Source: Microbacterium gallinarum (GTDB lineage Bacteria > Actinomycetota > Actinomycetes > Actinomycetales > Microbacteriaceae). Taken from it: a DNA stretch of 64,000 bases. Below are positions 25,488-33,653 of this stretch, one piece after another. Both the position numbers and the translations under genes were made by a program. Under the pieces are notes generated by a model, which searched no databases, was not told where the DNA came from, and saw only the letters and a list, made by a program, of their open reading frames with translations. The stretch spans positions 62,001 through 126,000 of the forward strand of contig NZ_JACSPM010000003.1 of NCBI RefSeq assembly GCF_014837165.1, given 5' to 3'. Each line of letters starts with the position of its first letter. The stretch's first letter is position 1.

Positions 25488-26582
25488 TCAGGTGACGCGG
25501 ACTGTCGCGGCCCGTGCCAGGTCGCGAAGCTCGCCCACGGCGGCATTGCCCAGCCGTGCACCCGAGAGCGACCGCTCCGCCTCGCGCGCATACGCGGCGA
25601 TGAGGCTCTCGACCCGTTCGAGCGCGCCCGATTCGACGATGGTGCGCTGCAGCGACGCGATCTGCGCCGCGTCCAGGGTGCGGTCGCCGACGAGCTCGTC
25701 GACGATGCGCCGGGCCGGCGGCGCGAGCGACTCGCGTGCGTAGGCGATGAGCACCGTGCGCTTCCCCTCGCGGAGATCGTCGCCCGACGGCTTGCCGGTC
25801 TCGCGCTCGTCGCCGAACACGCCCAGCACGTCGTCGCGCAGCTGGAATGCCATGCCGAGCGGATGCCCGAACGCGGCGAGAGCGGCGACCTGCGCGGCAT
25901 CCGCGCCGGCCAGTGCCGCGCCGATCACGAGCGGCTGCTGGATGCTGTAGCGCGCAGACTTGAGCGACGCCACGCGCAGCGCGCGGTCGGCGTGACGGTC
26001 GTCGTCCTCGGTGACGAAGGCGGATTCCTCGGCGATGTCGAGGAACTGCCCGATCGTGACCTCGCGGCGCATCGTGGCGTACTCCGCGCGCGCGGCCGAC
26101 GCCCGGGCCGTGAGGGAGACGGCGAGTCCTTCTTCGAAGAGGTCGTCGCTCCACGCCACGAGCAGGTCGCCGAGGAGCACGGCGGCCGAGCGACCGAAGG
26201 CCGCGGCATCCCCCTCCCAGCGGGCATCGCGGTGCGAGGCCTCGAGGGCGCGGTGCGCGGCGGGGCGGCCCCGGCGGGTGTCGGAGTTGTCGATGACGTC
26301 GTCGTGCACGAGGGCGGCGGCGTGGAACACCTCGAGCGCCGCGGCGGCGGTGACGACCTCGGCGGGCAGAGTGGGAGCGGGGCGGGATGCTTCCTCCACT
26401 GCCCTCCACCCGGCGATGCAGAAGCGGCCGCGCAGGCGCTTGCCGCCCTCCACGGTGGCCGCGGCCGCCTCGACGAAGGAGGCCGCCTCGGCGCCGAGGC
26501 CGGCCGCGTGGAGTCGCTGAGCCGTGACGAAGATGTCCAGACGCTGGGAAATGGCTTCGACAGGATCTGGAGAGGCTGACAC
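25488..26582 (-). CDS. polyprenyl (geranylgeranyl/farnesyl-type) diphosphate synthase
   Basis: Trans-isoprenyl diphosphate synthase of 364 residues. The first aspartate-rich motif is DDVIDNSDTRRG near residue 93. The second is QLRDDVLGVFGD near residue 245, with Gly in place of the last Asp, as in many actinobacterial IdsA enzymes. KGGKRLRGRF gives the diphosphate-binding basic residues. Product chain length cannot be fixed from sequence. GTG start at 26582, six bases after TAGGCT. It corresponds to idsA2 in the mycobacterial aroG-pknL-Rv2175c neighbourhood. Confidence 0.9.
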   Translation of the reverse strand: MSASPDPVEAISQRLDIFVTAQRLHAAGLGAEAASFVEAAAATVEGGKRLRGRFCIAGWRAVEEASRPAPTLPAEVVTAAAALEVFHAAALVHDDVIDNSDTRRGRPAAHRALEASHRDARWEGDAAAFGRSAAVLLGDLLVAWSDDLFEEGLAVSLTARASAARAEYATMRREVTIGQFLDIAEESAFVTEDDDRHADRALRVASLKSARYSIQQPLVIGAALAGADAAQVAALAAFGHPLGMAFQLRDDVLGVFGDERETGKPSGDDLREGKRTVLIAYARESLAPPARRIVDELVGDRTLDAAQIASLQRTIVESGALERVESLIAAYAREAERSLSGARLGNAAVGELRDLARAATVRVT

Positions 26583-26588
26583 GGGCCT

Positions 26589-26594
26589 AGCCTA
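26589..26594 (-). promoter_or_regulatory. -10 hexamer for the prenyl synthase, leaderless spacing
   Basis: TAGGCT on the minus strand, six bases before the GTG start. Confidence 0.6.
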
Positions 26595-26611
26595 GTGATC
26601 TACGGCACGCG

Positions 26612-26617
26612 TAGAAT
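26612..26617 (+). promoter_or_regulatory. -10 hexamer of the DUF3040 gene promoter
   Basis: TAGAAT followed by a leader with AAAGAGGGGG directly before ATG 26647. Confidence 0.5.
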
Positions 26618-26646
26618 CGGTGCAAGCGAGCTAAAGAGGGGGATGC

Positions 26647-27012
26647 ATGCCACTCTCCGAACAGGAGCAGCGTCTGCTCGACGAGATGGAACGCCATCTG
26701 ATGCGCAACGACGCAGACGTCGTCAGCGCGCCCAGTGACGGACGCAGCCTCAGTTATCGCAACATCGTCTACGGGACGATCCTCGTGCTCCTCGGCCTCG
26801 GCGGGCTCATCGTCGGCGTTTCGCAGCAGCTCATCGTGGTCGGCGTGATCGGTTTCGTGGTCATGCTGGCGGGCGTCCTGCTCGCTGTGACTCCCACCCG
26901 CGGCGCGGGCCGCGCGCGTGTCGAGTCCGAGAAGCCGGCGAAGGCCCCCCAGGGGTCGTCCTTCATGGACCGTATGAACAACCGCTGGGACAGGCGTCAA
27001 GAGGGGCGCTGA
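26647..27012 (+). CDS. DUF3040 membrane protein
   Basis: 121 residues. The N-terminal cytosolic helix MPLSEQEQRLLDEMERHL is the DUF3040 signature. Two transmembrane helices follow (IVYGTILVLLGLGGLIVGVS and LIVVGVIGFVVMLAGVLLAV), then a basic C-terminus. DUF3040 genes regularly sit just before mraZ in high-GC actinobacteria; function unknown. Strong purine-rich ribosome site. A classic terminator follows, so it is a separate transcript from the dcw cluster. Confidence 0.9.
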   Translation: MPLSEQEQRLLDEMERHLMRNDADVVSAPSDGRSLSYRNIVYGTILVLLGLGGLIVGVSQQLIVVGVIGFVVMLAGVLLAVTPTRGAGRARVESEKPAKAPQGSSFMDRMNNRWDRRQEGR

Positions 27013-27041
27013 TCCGCCACACCCGCTGACACGGGAGACGA

Positions 27042-27068
27042 GCACCGACCTTCGGGTCGGTGCTTTTT
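27042..27068 (+). terminator. intrinsic terminator before mraZ
   Basis: GCACCGACC (27042-27050), TTCG loop, GGTCGGTGC (27055-27063), then TTTTT. A textbook rho-independent terminator isolating the mraZ promoter. Confidence 0.9.
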
Positions 27069-27134
27069 CTTTGCCCGGAAATCGCGCCATCGCGCGCCGA
27101 ATGGAGGCGCGGTGGAGTGTCGCGCGATGAATGA

Positions 27135-27170
27135 GTGACAAAGTGGAGGGAAGTGGAGTAAAGTGGCGTA
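27135..27170 (+). promoter_or_regulatory. mraZ promoter with three MraZ-box direct repeats
   Basis: AAGTGGAGGG, AAGTGGAGTA and AAGTGGCGTA stand head to tail at 27141, 27151 and 27161, an exact 10-base period. MraZ binds TGG-type boxes repeated every 10 bp. The repeats overlap a plausible promoter: GTGACA (27135-27140) and TAAAGT (27159-27164) with an 18-base spacer. Two further TGGAG copies lie upstream at 27102 and 27113. Autorepression of the dcw cluster is the expected role. Confidence 0.75.
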
Positions 27171-27209
27171 CACCCAGGGGGGCCGGGATGAAGGGGGAGT
27201 GATGAGCCG

Positions 27210-27641
27210 ATGCTGTTGGGCACGCACTCTCCGAAGCTCGATGACAAAGGCCGCGTCATCCTTCCCGCGAAGTTCCGCGACGACCTCAGTGGAGGCGTCG
27301 TGGTGACTCGCGGACAGGACCGCTGCCTGTACGTCTTCAGCACGCAGGAGTTCGAGCGGGTGCACGAGCGCATCCGCGAGGCGCCGCTCGCCAACAAGCA
27401 GGCGCGCGACTTCCTGCGCATGTTCCTCTCCGGCGCGAGCGCCGAGAAGCCGGACAGCCAGAACCGCATCACGATCCCCCCTCCGCTGCGCGCCTATGCA
27501 GGCCTGGAGCGCGACCTCGTCGTCACCGGCGTGGGCGCCCATGCCGAGATCTGGAACGCCGACGCGTGGAACGCCTACGCCGACGCGAACGAAGAGAGCT
27601 ATGCCGAGCTGGAGCAGGAGGTGATTCCGGGCCTCTTCTGA
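27210..27641 (+). CDS. mraZ: transcriptional regulator MraZ
   Basis: First gene of the division/cell-wall cluster. 143 residues with two SpoVT/AbrB-like DNA-binding halves: [23 protein letters not shown] (residues 4-26) and [18 protein letters not shown] (about 84-101), each with the family DxxGR/DxxxR motif. It forms ring-shaped oligomers that bind direct repeats, here those at 27141-27170. ATG start at 27210. Confidence 0.97.
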   Translation: MLLGTHSPKLDDKGRVILPAKFRDDLSGGVVVTRGQDRCLYVFSTQEFERVHERIREAPLANKQARDFLRMFLSGASAEKPDSQNRITIPPPLRAYAGLERDLVVTGVGAHAEIWNADAWNAYADANEESYAELEQEVIPGLF

Positions 27642-27746
27642 GAGCCCTCGGTCCTGACTCCCAGCTGCTCGTGCCCTGACATCACTTCCCCGGTGCCAGG
27701 TCGGAGCGGATGGGGATCAGGACCGAGGGACACGGCCCCGTACGAC

Positions 27747-28700
27747 ATGAACCTCCGTGACATCCACACCCCGGTCCTTCTCGAGCGCTGCGCCGAGCTG
27801 CTCGCCCCCGCGCTCGAGCGCGACGGCGCGGTGTTCGTCGATGCCACCCTCGGCATGGGTGGCCACTCCGAGGCCTTCCTCGAGCGGTTCCCAGGCATCC
27901 GGCTCGTCGGCCTCGACCGCGACACCGACGCCCTGCGCATCGCCGGCGAGCGCCTGGCCCGCTTCGGCGACCGCGTCACGCTCGTGCACACGGTCTACGA
28001 CGGCATCGCCGACGCCGTCGCCTCAGCGGGATACGCCGCGGCAGACGGCATCCTGTTCGACCTCGGCGTCTCGTCACTGCAGCTCGACGTCGCAGACCGG
28101 GGCTTCGCCTACTCGCAGGACGCCCCTCTCGACATGCGCATGGACCAGTCGGCCGGCACGACAGCCGCCGACATCGTCGCGACCTACGGCGAGGGCGACC
28201 TGCGGCGCATCTTCGAGCGCTACGGCGAAGAGAAGCTCGCCGGTCGCTACGCCCGCGCGATCATCGCCGCGCGCGCCGAGGCGCCGATCGAGCGCTCCGG
28301 CCGCCTGGTCGAGATCCTCGTCGCGGCCACGCCGTACGCGGCTCAGCGGACCGGGCACCCGGCCAAGCGGGTGTTCCAGGCCCTGCGCATCGAGGTGAAC
28401 CGCGAGCTGTCGGTGCTCGATCGTGCCATCCCCGCGGCCCTCAGCACGCTGCCGGTGGGCGGCCGCATCGTCGTGCTGTCGTACCAGTCGCTCGAGGACC
28501 GCCTGGTCAAGCGAGCGCTGGCGGAGGCCTCGGCCTCCACCGCCCCTGCCGGCCTGCCGGTCGAGCTGCCCGAGCACGCGCCCAAGTTCAAGCTGCTCGT
28601 CAAGGGCGCCGAACTGGCGTCCGACGAAGAACGCGCGGTCAATCCGCGCGCCACGCCCGTGCGTCTGCGCGCGGCCGAGCGGGTGCGGGAGGACGCATGA
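27747..28700 (+). CDS. rsmH: 16S rRNA (cytosine-1402 N4) methyltransferase
   Basis: SAM-dependent methyltransferase (MraW). 317 residues with HTPVLLERC near the start, SAM motif [33 protein letters not shown] and the C-terminal [17 protein letters not shown] at 27747 is chosen because homologs begin near the HTPVL motif; an earlier in-frame start would add about 18 unconserved residues. No obvious Shine-Dalgarno precedes it. The stop overlaps the ATG of the ftsL-like gene (ATGA). Confidence 0.95.
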   Translation: MNLRDIHTPVLLERCAELLAPALERDGAVFVDATLGMGGHSEAFLERFPGIRLVGLDRDTDALRIAGERLARFGDRVTLVHTVYDGIADAVASAGYAAADGILFDLGVSSLQLDVADRGFAYSQDAPLDMRMDQSAGTTAADIVATYGEGDLRRIFERYGEEKLAGRYARAIIAARAEAPIERSGRLVEILVAATPYAAQRTGHPAKRVFQALRIEVNRELSVLDRAIPAALSTLPVGGRIVVLSYQSLEDRLVKRALAEASASTAPAGLPVELPEHAPKFKLLVKGAELASDEERAVNPRATPVRLRAAERVREDA

Positions 28701-29317
28701 GCACCGCGACCGCACTGAGCACCGTCGCCGCGCGAGGGACCGCACCGGCGATCGCGCCCGAACGCGGGGGACGGCCCGATCGCCGGCTCCGCGTCGTCGA
28801 GGCACCGGCGCGCCGCCGTCGCCCGAAGCTCCTCTACGGCGTCGTCGCCGTGCTCGGGGCGTTCCTCATCGCCGGTGCTCAGATGGTGCTGTCGATCATG
28901 ACGACCCAGAGCTCCTACGAGCTCTCCACTCTCACCCAGCAGCAGCGCGACCTGACCTACGAGAAGCAGATCCTCTACGACGACGTCGCAGGTCTCAGCT
29001 CGCCGCAGTACCTGGCGGCGAACGCGGCCGCGCTGGGCATGGTGATCGACGAGTCGCCCAGCTACCTCCGCCTCAGCGATGGCGCGCTCCTGGGAGCGGG
29101 GGAGGTCTCGCTCGGATCGTCGTCGGTCGATGCGATCGGCCGCGGTGCGGTGCCGAACGCCCTCATCGCCGACACGCCGCTCGTGACGGAGCCCGACGCG
29201 ACCATCGGCGGGAAGCCGGTGGTCCCGGTCGTTGCCGGCACCGACGCCGGCGGCAGCGGAGTCGGCAACACTCCGCCTCCCATCACCGACGGACTCCCCA
29301 CGCCGAGCACACACTGA
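28697..29317 (+). CDS. ftsL: FtsL-like bitopic division protein
   Basis: 206 residues with basic cytosolic N-terminus, one membrane helix ([23 protein letters not shown], about 46-68), then a short coiled-coil segment ([41 protein letters not shown]) and a Ser/Gly/Pro-rich tail of about 90 residues. FtsL is weakly conserved; the identification rests on topology plus position between rsmH and ftsI. Overlaps rsmH by four bases. The long extracytoplasmic tail is larger than in E. coli FtsL. Confidence 0.8.
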   Translation: MSTATALSTVAARGTAPAIAPERGGRPDRRLRVVEAPARRRRPKLLYGVVAVLGAFLIAGAQMVLSIMTTQSSYELSTLTQQQRDLTYEKQILYDDVAGLSSPQYLAANAAALGMVIDESPSYLRLSDGALLGAGEVSLGSSSVDAIGRGAVPNALIADTPLVTEPDATIGGKPVVPVVAGTDAGGSGVGNTPPPITDGLPTPSTH

Positions 29318-29321
29318 ATCC

Positions 29322-31103
29322 ATGACGACACGCAGCACCCGCAGCCCGCGCCGCCGGACCGTCGTCGCACTGGCCGTCGTCCTGGCGGTCCTCGCCGGAT
29401 TCATGGTGCGGCTCGTCGACATCCAGGTCGTCAACGCCGACGAGCACGTCGCCGACTCGCTCGAGATCGCCCTCCGCGGCTCGCAGACGCTCTACGGCAC
29501 GCGCGGGCAGATCGTCGACGAGACCGGGCAGACTCTGGCGGGCAGCATCCTGGAGTACGACTGCCAGCTCGACCCGCTGCTCATCACGCAGATCGACGCG
29601 CAGGTGCTCGACGAGAAGTCGGATGCCCGGCTCTGGGCGGAGGTGTCGGATGACGTCGCCGAGATCCTCGAGACGACTCCCGAGGCCGTGCGCGAGATCG
29701 TCGGCGCCGCCCTCGCCGCCGATCCGGGGAGCCGGTACGCGGAGCTGGAGCGCGGGGTGTCGACCGAGCAGTTCCGCGCCCTCGCCGATCTGGGCACCCC
29801 CTACATCGTGTGCCTCCAGCACCCGGCGCGCGCGTATCCCGACGGAGCGGTCGCGGGCAACCTCGTGGGCTTCGTCGGCACCGACGGCGACGCACTCGAA
29901 GGCCTCGAGAAGTCGTACGACGACTGCCTCATCGCGACCAACGGCAAGCGCGCCTACCAGAAGGGCAAGGACGGGGTCATCATCCCCGGCACGAAGGTGC
30001 AGCAGGATGCCGTCGACGGCGGCACGCTCGAGCTGACCATCCACCGCGATCTGCAGTGGTACCTGCAGCAGCTGATCGGCGAGCAGGTGCAGGACATGCG
30101 GGCGGAGCGCGGGGCGATCCTCGTCGTCGAGACCGCGACCGGCAAGATCCGCGCCGCCGCCGAGTACCCCACCGCCGACCCCAACGAGCCCGGCGCCGTC
30201 AAGGGCGTGCGAGGCAGCAAGATCTTCGAGGGCACGTTCGAGCCCGGCTCGACGTTCAAGGCGCTGACCGCGGCGACCGTCATCGATGCCGGCGGGCAGA
30301 CGCCGGCGTCGACCGTCGTGGCGTCGAGCCTCGAGAACTTCCCCGGCGGGGCGCGCGTGCGCGACTCGTTCCAGCACCCGGCGTACACGTACACGCTGAC
30401 GGGTGTGCTTATCGACTCGTCGAACGCCGGCATCTCGAAGTTCAGCGAGCGGGTGCCGTCCTCGACGCGCTACGAGTACTTCAAGAAGTTCGGGATCGGG
30501 TCCGGATCCGCCGTGCAGTTCAGCGGCGAGGAGTCCGGCGACATCCACCCCGTCGAAGAGTGGGGCGCGCAGACGACCTACAACACGTCTTTCGGCCAGG
30601 GCCTCACCACGACGATGCCGGAGCTCGCCGGCGCCTACGGCGCGATCGCCAACGGCGGGCTGCGCATGCCCCTCTCGTTGATCGAGTCCTGCACGACGGC
30701 CGACGGCACGGTGGTGGAGCCCGAGCTTCCCGAGCCGACCCGCGTGGTCAGCGAGTCGACCTCCGCCCAGGTGCGGTCGATGCTCGAGAACGTCTTCCTG
30801 CAGGCGCCGTACGCCAAGGCGGTCGAGATCCCCGGCTACCGCATCGGAGGCAAGACCGGAACCGGTGAGAAGTCGGACGGCAAGGGCGGCTACAAGGCGG
30901 GCGTCTACTACACGACGATGGTCGGATTCGCGCCCGCCGACGACCCCGAGTACGTCGTCGTCGTCACGCTCGACGAACCCAAAAAGGTAACATCGTCTGC
31001 GGCCAACGCGACCGCGTTCCAGAAGGCGATGACCCAGGTCCTCAAGACCTATCGCGTCATGCCCTCGACGACGGCGCCGAAGCTGTTGCCCAAGTTCGGG
31101 TGA
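29322..31103 (+). CDS. ftsI: peptidoglycan transpeptidase FtsI (PBP3, class B)
   Basis: Septal D,D-transpeptidase. 593 residues: N-terminal membrane anchor (VVALAVVLAVLAGFMVRLVDIQVV), dimerisation/pedestal region, then the transpeptidase domain with the nucleophile Ser310 in GSTFK, S366-S-N368, and K511-T-G (GGKTGTGE). All catalytic motifs intact. ATG start at 29322, four bases after the ftsL-like stop. The next gene is murF; murE, which usually sits here, is not present. Confidence 0.95.
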   Translation: MTTRSTRSPRRRTVVALAVVLAVLAGFMVRLVDIQVVNADEHVADSLEIALRGSQTLYGTRGQIVDETGQTLAGSILEYDCQLDPLLITQIDAQVLDEKSDARLWAEVSDDVAEILETTPEAVREIVGAALAADPGSRYAELERGVSTEQFRALADLGTPYIVCLQHPARAYPDGAVAGNLVGFVGTDGDALEGLEKSYDDCLIATNGKRAYQKGKDGVIIPGTKVQQDAVDGGTLELTIHRDLQWYLQQLIGEQVQDMRAERGAILVVETATGKIRAAAEYPTADPNEPGAVKGVRGSKIFEGTFEPGSTFKALTAATVIDAGGQTPASTVVASSLENFPGGARVRDSFQHPAYTYTLTGVLIDSSNAGISKFSERVPSSTRYEYFKKFGIGSGSAVQFSGEESGDIHPVEEWGAQTTYNTSFGQGLTTTMPELAGAYGAIANGGLRMPLSLIESCTTADGTVVEPELPEPTRVVSESTSAQVRSMLENVFLQAPYAKAVEIPGYRIGGKTGTGEKSDGKGGYKAGVYYTTMVGFAPADDPEYVVVVTLDEPKKVTSSAANATAFQKAMTQVLKTYRVMPSTTAPKLLPKFG

Positions 31104-31128
31104 CGCTTCCGATCCGGCCGGAGACCAC

Positions 31129-32544
31129 ATGATCCCCCTTACCATCGCCCAGCTCGCCCGTGCCGTCCGGGGTCAGGCGGTCCTCGCCGACGGCGACTCG
31201 TCCGAGACCGTCGTGTCGGGCACCGTCGACACCGACTCCCGCCTGATCGCCCGCGGAGACATCTTCGTCGCCAAGCCGGGGGAGGAGACCGACGGGCACC
31301 TCTTCGTCGGAGCCGCAGCCGAGGCGGGCGCATCCGTCGCCATCGTGGAGCACCCCGTCGAGGGGGCGGCCCTGACGCAGATCGTGGTGCCCTCCGCGGT
31401 GGACGCGCTGGCCGACCTGGCCCGCACGGTCGTCGAGCAGGTCCGCGAGGGCGGCGCTCTGCGGGCTGTGGGGATCACCGGCTCGAACGGGAAGACGACC
31501 ACCAAGAACCTCCTCGCCCGGATCCTCGAGGGCGAGGGCGAGACCGTGTCGCCGAAGGCGTCGTTCAACAACGAGGTCGGCGCCCCGCTGACGATGCTGC
31601 GCGTGACCGACGACACGAAGTACCTCGTGAGCGAGTTCGGCGCGAGCGCCCCCGGCGAGATCGCGCGGCTCGCCGGTCTCGTCGAGCCCGACATCGGCAT
31701 CGTGCTCATGGTCGGCATGGCGCACGCGGGCGGATTCGGCGGCATCGAGGCGACCTTCATGGCGAAGTCCGAGCTCGTGCGCTCCATCCGCCCCGGCGGG
31801 CTGGCGGTGCTCAATGCCGACGACGCCCGAGTGGCCGCGATGGCGAAGATCGCCGCCGAGCGCGGCGTGGACGTGCTCTGGTTCGGCCGCGGCCCCGACG
31901 CGCAGGTGCGCGCGGACGACGTCGTGGTGACGGCATCCGGAACCTCCTTCCAAGTCACCGCCGGCGGCGTGTCCGCGCCGCTGAAGCTGCGTGTGCTGGG
32001 TGAGCACCACGTGATGAACGCGCTGGCCGCCATCGCCGCAGCGACGGCGCTGGGCGTCTCGCTGGCGGACTGCATCGCCCGGCTCGAGACCGTCGAGATC
32101 GCGGAGCGCTGGCGCATGCAGCCGCTCGGGTCCGATCGCGTGCGCATCATCAACGACGCCTACAACGCCAGTCCCGACTCGATGGCCGCCGCCCTGCGCA
32201 CGCTCGCGCAGATCACCGGCCCCGACGAACGCACCGTCGCGGTGCTCGGCGCCATGAGCGAGCTCGGCGAGCACGCCGAAGAGGAGCACGACCGGGTCGG
32301 CCTGCTCGCGGTGCGCCTGGGGATCAAGCGGATCGTCGTGGTCGGCCAGGACGCCCGCCGCATGTACCTCGAAGCCGTCGCCCAGGGGTCGTGGGACGCC
32401 GAGGCCGTCTTCTTCGCGACCGCCGACGAGGCGTTCGAGTACCTGAAGGGCGAGCTGCGCGACGGCGACCGGGTGCTGGTGAAGTCCTCGAACTCGGCGG
32501 GTCTGCGGTTCCTCGGCGATCGTCTGGGAGAATCGTTCTCGTGA
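31129..32544 (+). CDS. murF: UDP-MurNAc-tripeptide-D-alanyl-D-alanine ligase
   Basis: Adds D-Ala-D-Ala to the cytoplasmic peptidoglycan precursor. 471 residues. The ATP-binding GITGSNGKTTTKNLL is near residue 117, FNNEVGAPLT is the MurF-specific stretch after it, EHHVMNALAAIAA marks the central domain, and NDAYNASPDSM the C-terminal domain. The FNNEVG/NDAYNASP motifs distinguish it from MurE. Starts 25 bases after ftsI and overlaps mraY by four bases. Confidence 0.95.
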   Translation: MIPLTIAQLARAVRGQAVLADGDSSETVVSGTVDTDSRLIARGDIFVAKPGEETDGHLFVGAAAEAGASVAIVEHPVEGAALTQIVVPSAVDALADLARTVVEQVREGGALRAVGITGSNGKTTTKNLLARILEGEGETVSPKASFNNEVGAPLTMLRVTDDTKYLVSEFGASAPGEIARLAGLVEPDIGIVLMVGMAHAGGFGGIEATFMAKSELVRSIRPGGLAVLNADDARVAAMAKIAAERGVDVLWFGRGPDAQVRADDVVVTASGTSFQVTAGGVSAPLKLRVLGEHHVMNALAAIAAATALGVSLADCIARLETVEIAERWRMQPLGSDRVRIINDAYNASPDSMAAALRTLAQITGPDERTVAVLGAMSELGEHAEEEHDRVGLLAVRLGIKRIVVVGQDARRMYLEAVAQGSWDAEAVFFATADEAFEYLKGELRDGDRVLVKSSNSAGLRFLGDRLGESFS

Positions 32545-33653
32545 GATCACTCCTGACTGCAGCCGCGATCTCGCTGGCCTTCACGCTGTTCCTCACCCCC
32601 GTCTTCCTGCGGCTCTTCCGCAAGTGGGGCTGGGGACAGGTGATCCGCACGCCAGAAGACATCCGCAACCCGAATCACAAGGCCAAGCGCGGCACGCCGA
32701 CGATGGGCGGGACGATCTTCATCGTCGGCACGATCGTCGGCTATCTCGTCGGCGGTGTGGTCGGCAACAACCCGCCCACCATCTCCGGCCTGCTCGTCAT
32801 CTGGATGATGGTCGGCCTCGGCGCCGTCGGCTTCATCGACGACTACATGAAGGTGCGACAGCAGCGCTTCATGGGACTCAGCGGCTGGCGCAAGGTCGTC
32901 GGGCAGGTGATCGTCACGGTGCCGTTCGGCGTCGTCGCGCTGATGTTCCCCAACGGGTTCGACGAGACACCGGCATCGCCGTACGTCTCGATCTTCCGCG
33001 ACGTGCCCGTCCTCGGGTTCATGACCTTCGGGCTCATCGCCGGGTGGATCCTTTACCTGGCATGGATCACCTTCATCGGCGTCGCCTTCTCGAACAGCGT
33101 CAACGTCACCGACGGGCTCGACGGCATGGCCGCCGGCGCCGGCATCTTCGTCACCGGCGCCTACAGCCTCATCGCCTTCTGGCAGTTCAACCAGGCCTGC
33201 TGGGGCGGCGACGGCCTCTCGGAGGCGGCGAAGGCCGCGTGCTACCCGACCCGCGACCCGTTCGACCTCGCGATCATCTCTGCGGCGTTCGTCGGCGCCC
33301 TCGTCGGCTTCCTCTGGTGGAACGCACCGAAGGCCAAGGTCTTCATGGGCGACGTCGGATCGATGGCGATCGGCGGCGTGATCGCGGCCATGGCCATCCT
33401 CACCCGCACCGAGCTGCTCGCCGTGCTCGTCGCCGGCGTCTTCATCATCGGCCCCGGGTCGGTGATCCTGCAGCGCCTGTACTTCAAGGTGACGCGCGGC
33501 AAGCGCCTCTTCCTCATGAGCCCGTTCCACCACCATCTCGAGCTGCGGGGTTGGTCGGAGGTCACGATCGTGGTGCGCATGTGGATCATCGCCGGTCTGC
33601 TCGCGGTGTCGGGCGTCGGCTTCTTCTACGTCGAATGGCTCTCGCGCACATGA
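32541..33653 (+). CDS. mraY: phospho-MurNAc-pentapeptide transferase
   Basis: Makes lipid I at the membrane. 370 residues, about ten membrane helices. Signature motifs: KRGTPTMGG, FIDDYMKV (catalytic Asp pair), NVTDGLDGMAAG, VFMGDVGSMAIG and the cytosolic FHHHLELRGWSE loop. GTG start at 32541 overlaps the murF stop (GTGA). The stop overlaps murD (ATGA). Confidence 0.96.
   Translation: MRSLLTAAAISLAFTLFLTPVFLRLFRKWGWGQVIRTPEDIRNPNHKAKRGTPTMGGTIFIVGTIVGYLVGGVVGNNPPTISGLLVIWMMVGLGAVGFIDDYMKVRQQRFMGLSGWRKVVGQVIVTVPFGVVALMFPNGFDETPASPYVSIFRDVPVLGFMTFGLIAGWILYLAWITFIGVAFSNSVNVTDGLDGMAAGAGIFVTGAYSLIAFWQFNQACWGGDGLSEAAKAACYPTRDPFDLAIISAAFVGALVGFLWWNAPKAKVFMGDVGSMAIGGVIAAMAILTRTELLAVLVAGVFIIGPGSVILQRLYFKVTRGKRLFLMSPFHHHLELRGWSEVTIVVRMWIIAGLLAVSGVGFFYVEWLSRT

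Noticed and set aside
27102..27170. Iterons of a replication origin
   Set aside because: The direct repeats sit on the mraZ promoter and match the MraZ box period; no dnaA, parB or DnaA boxes are near.
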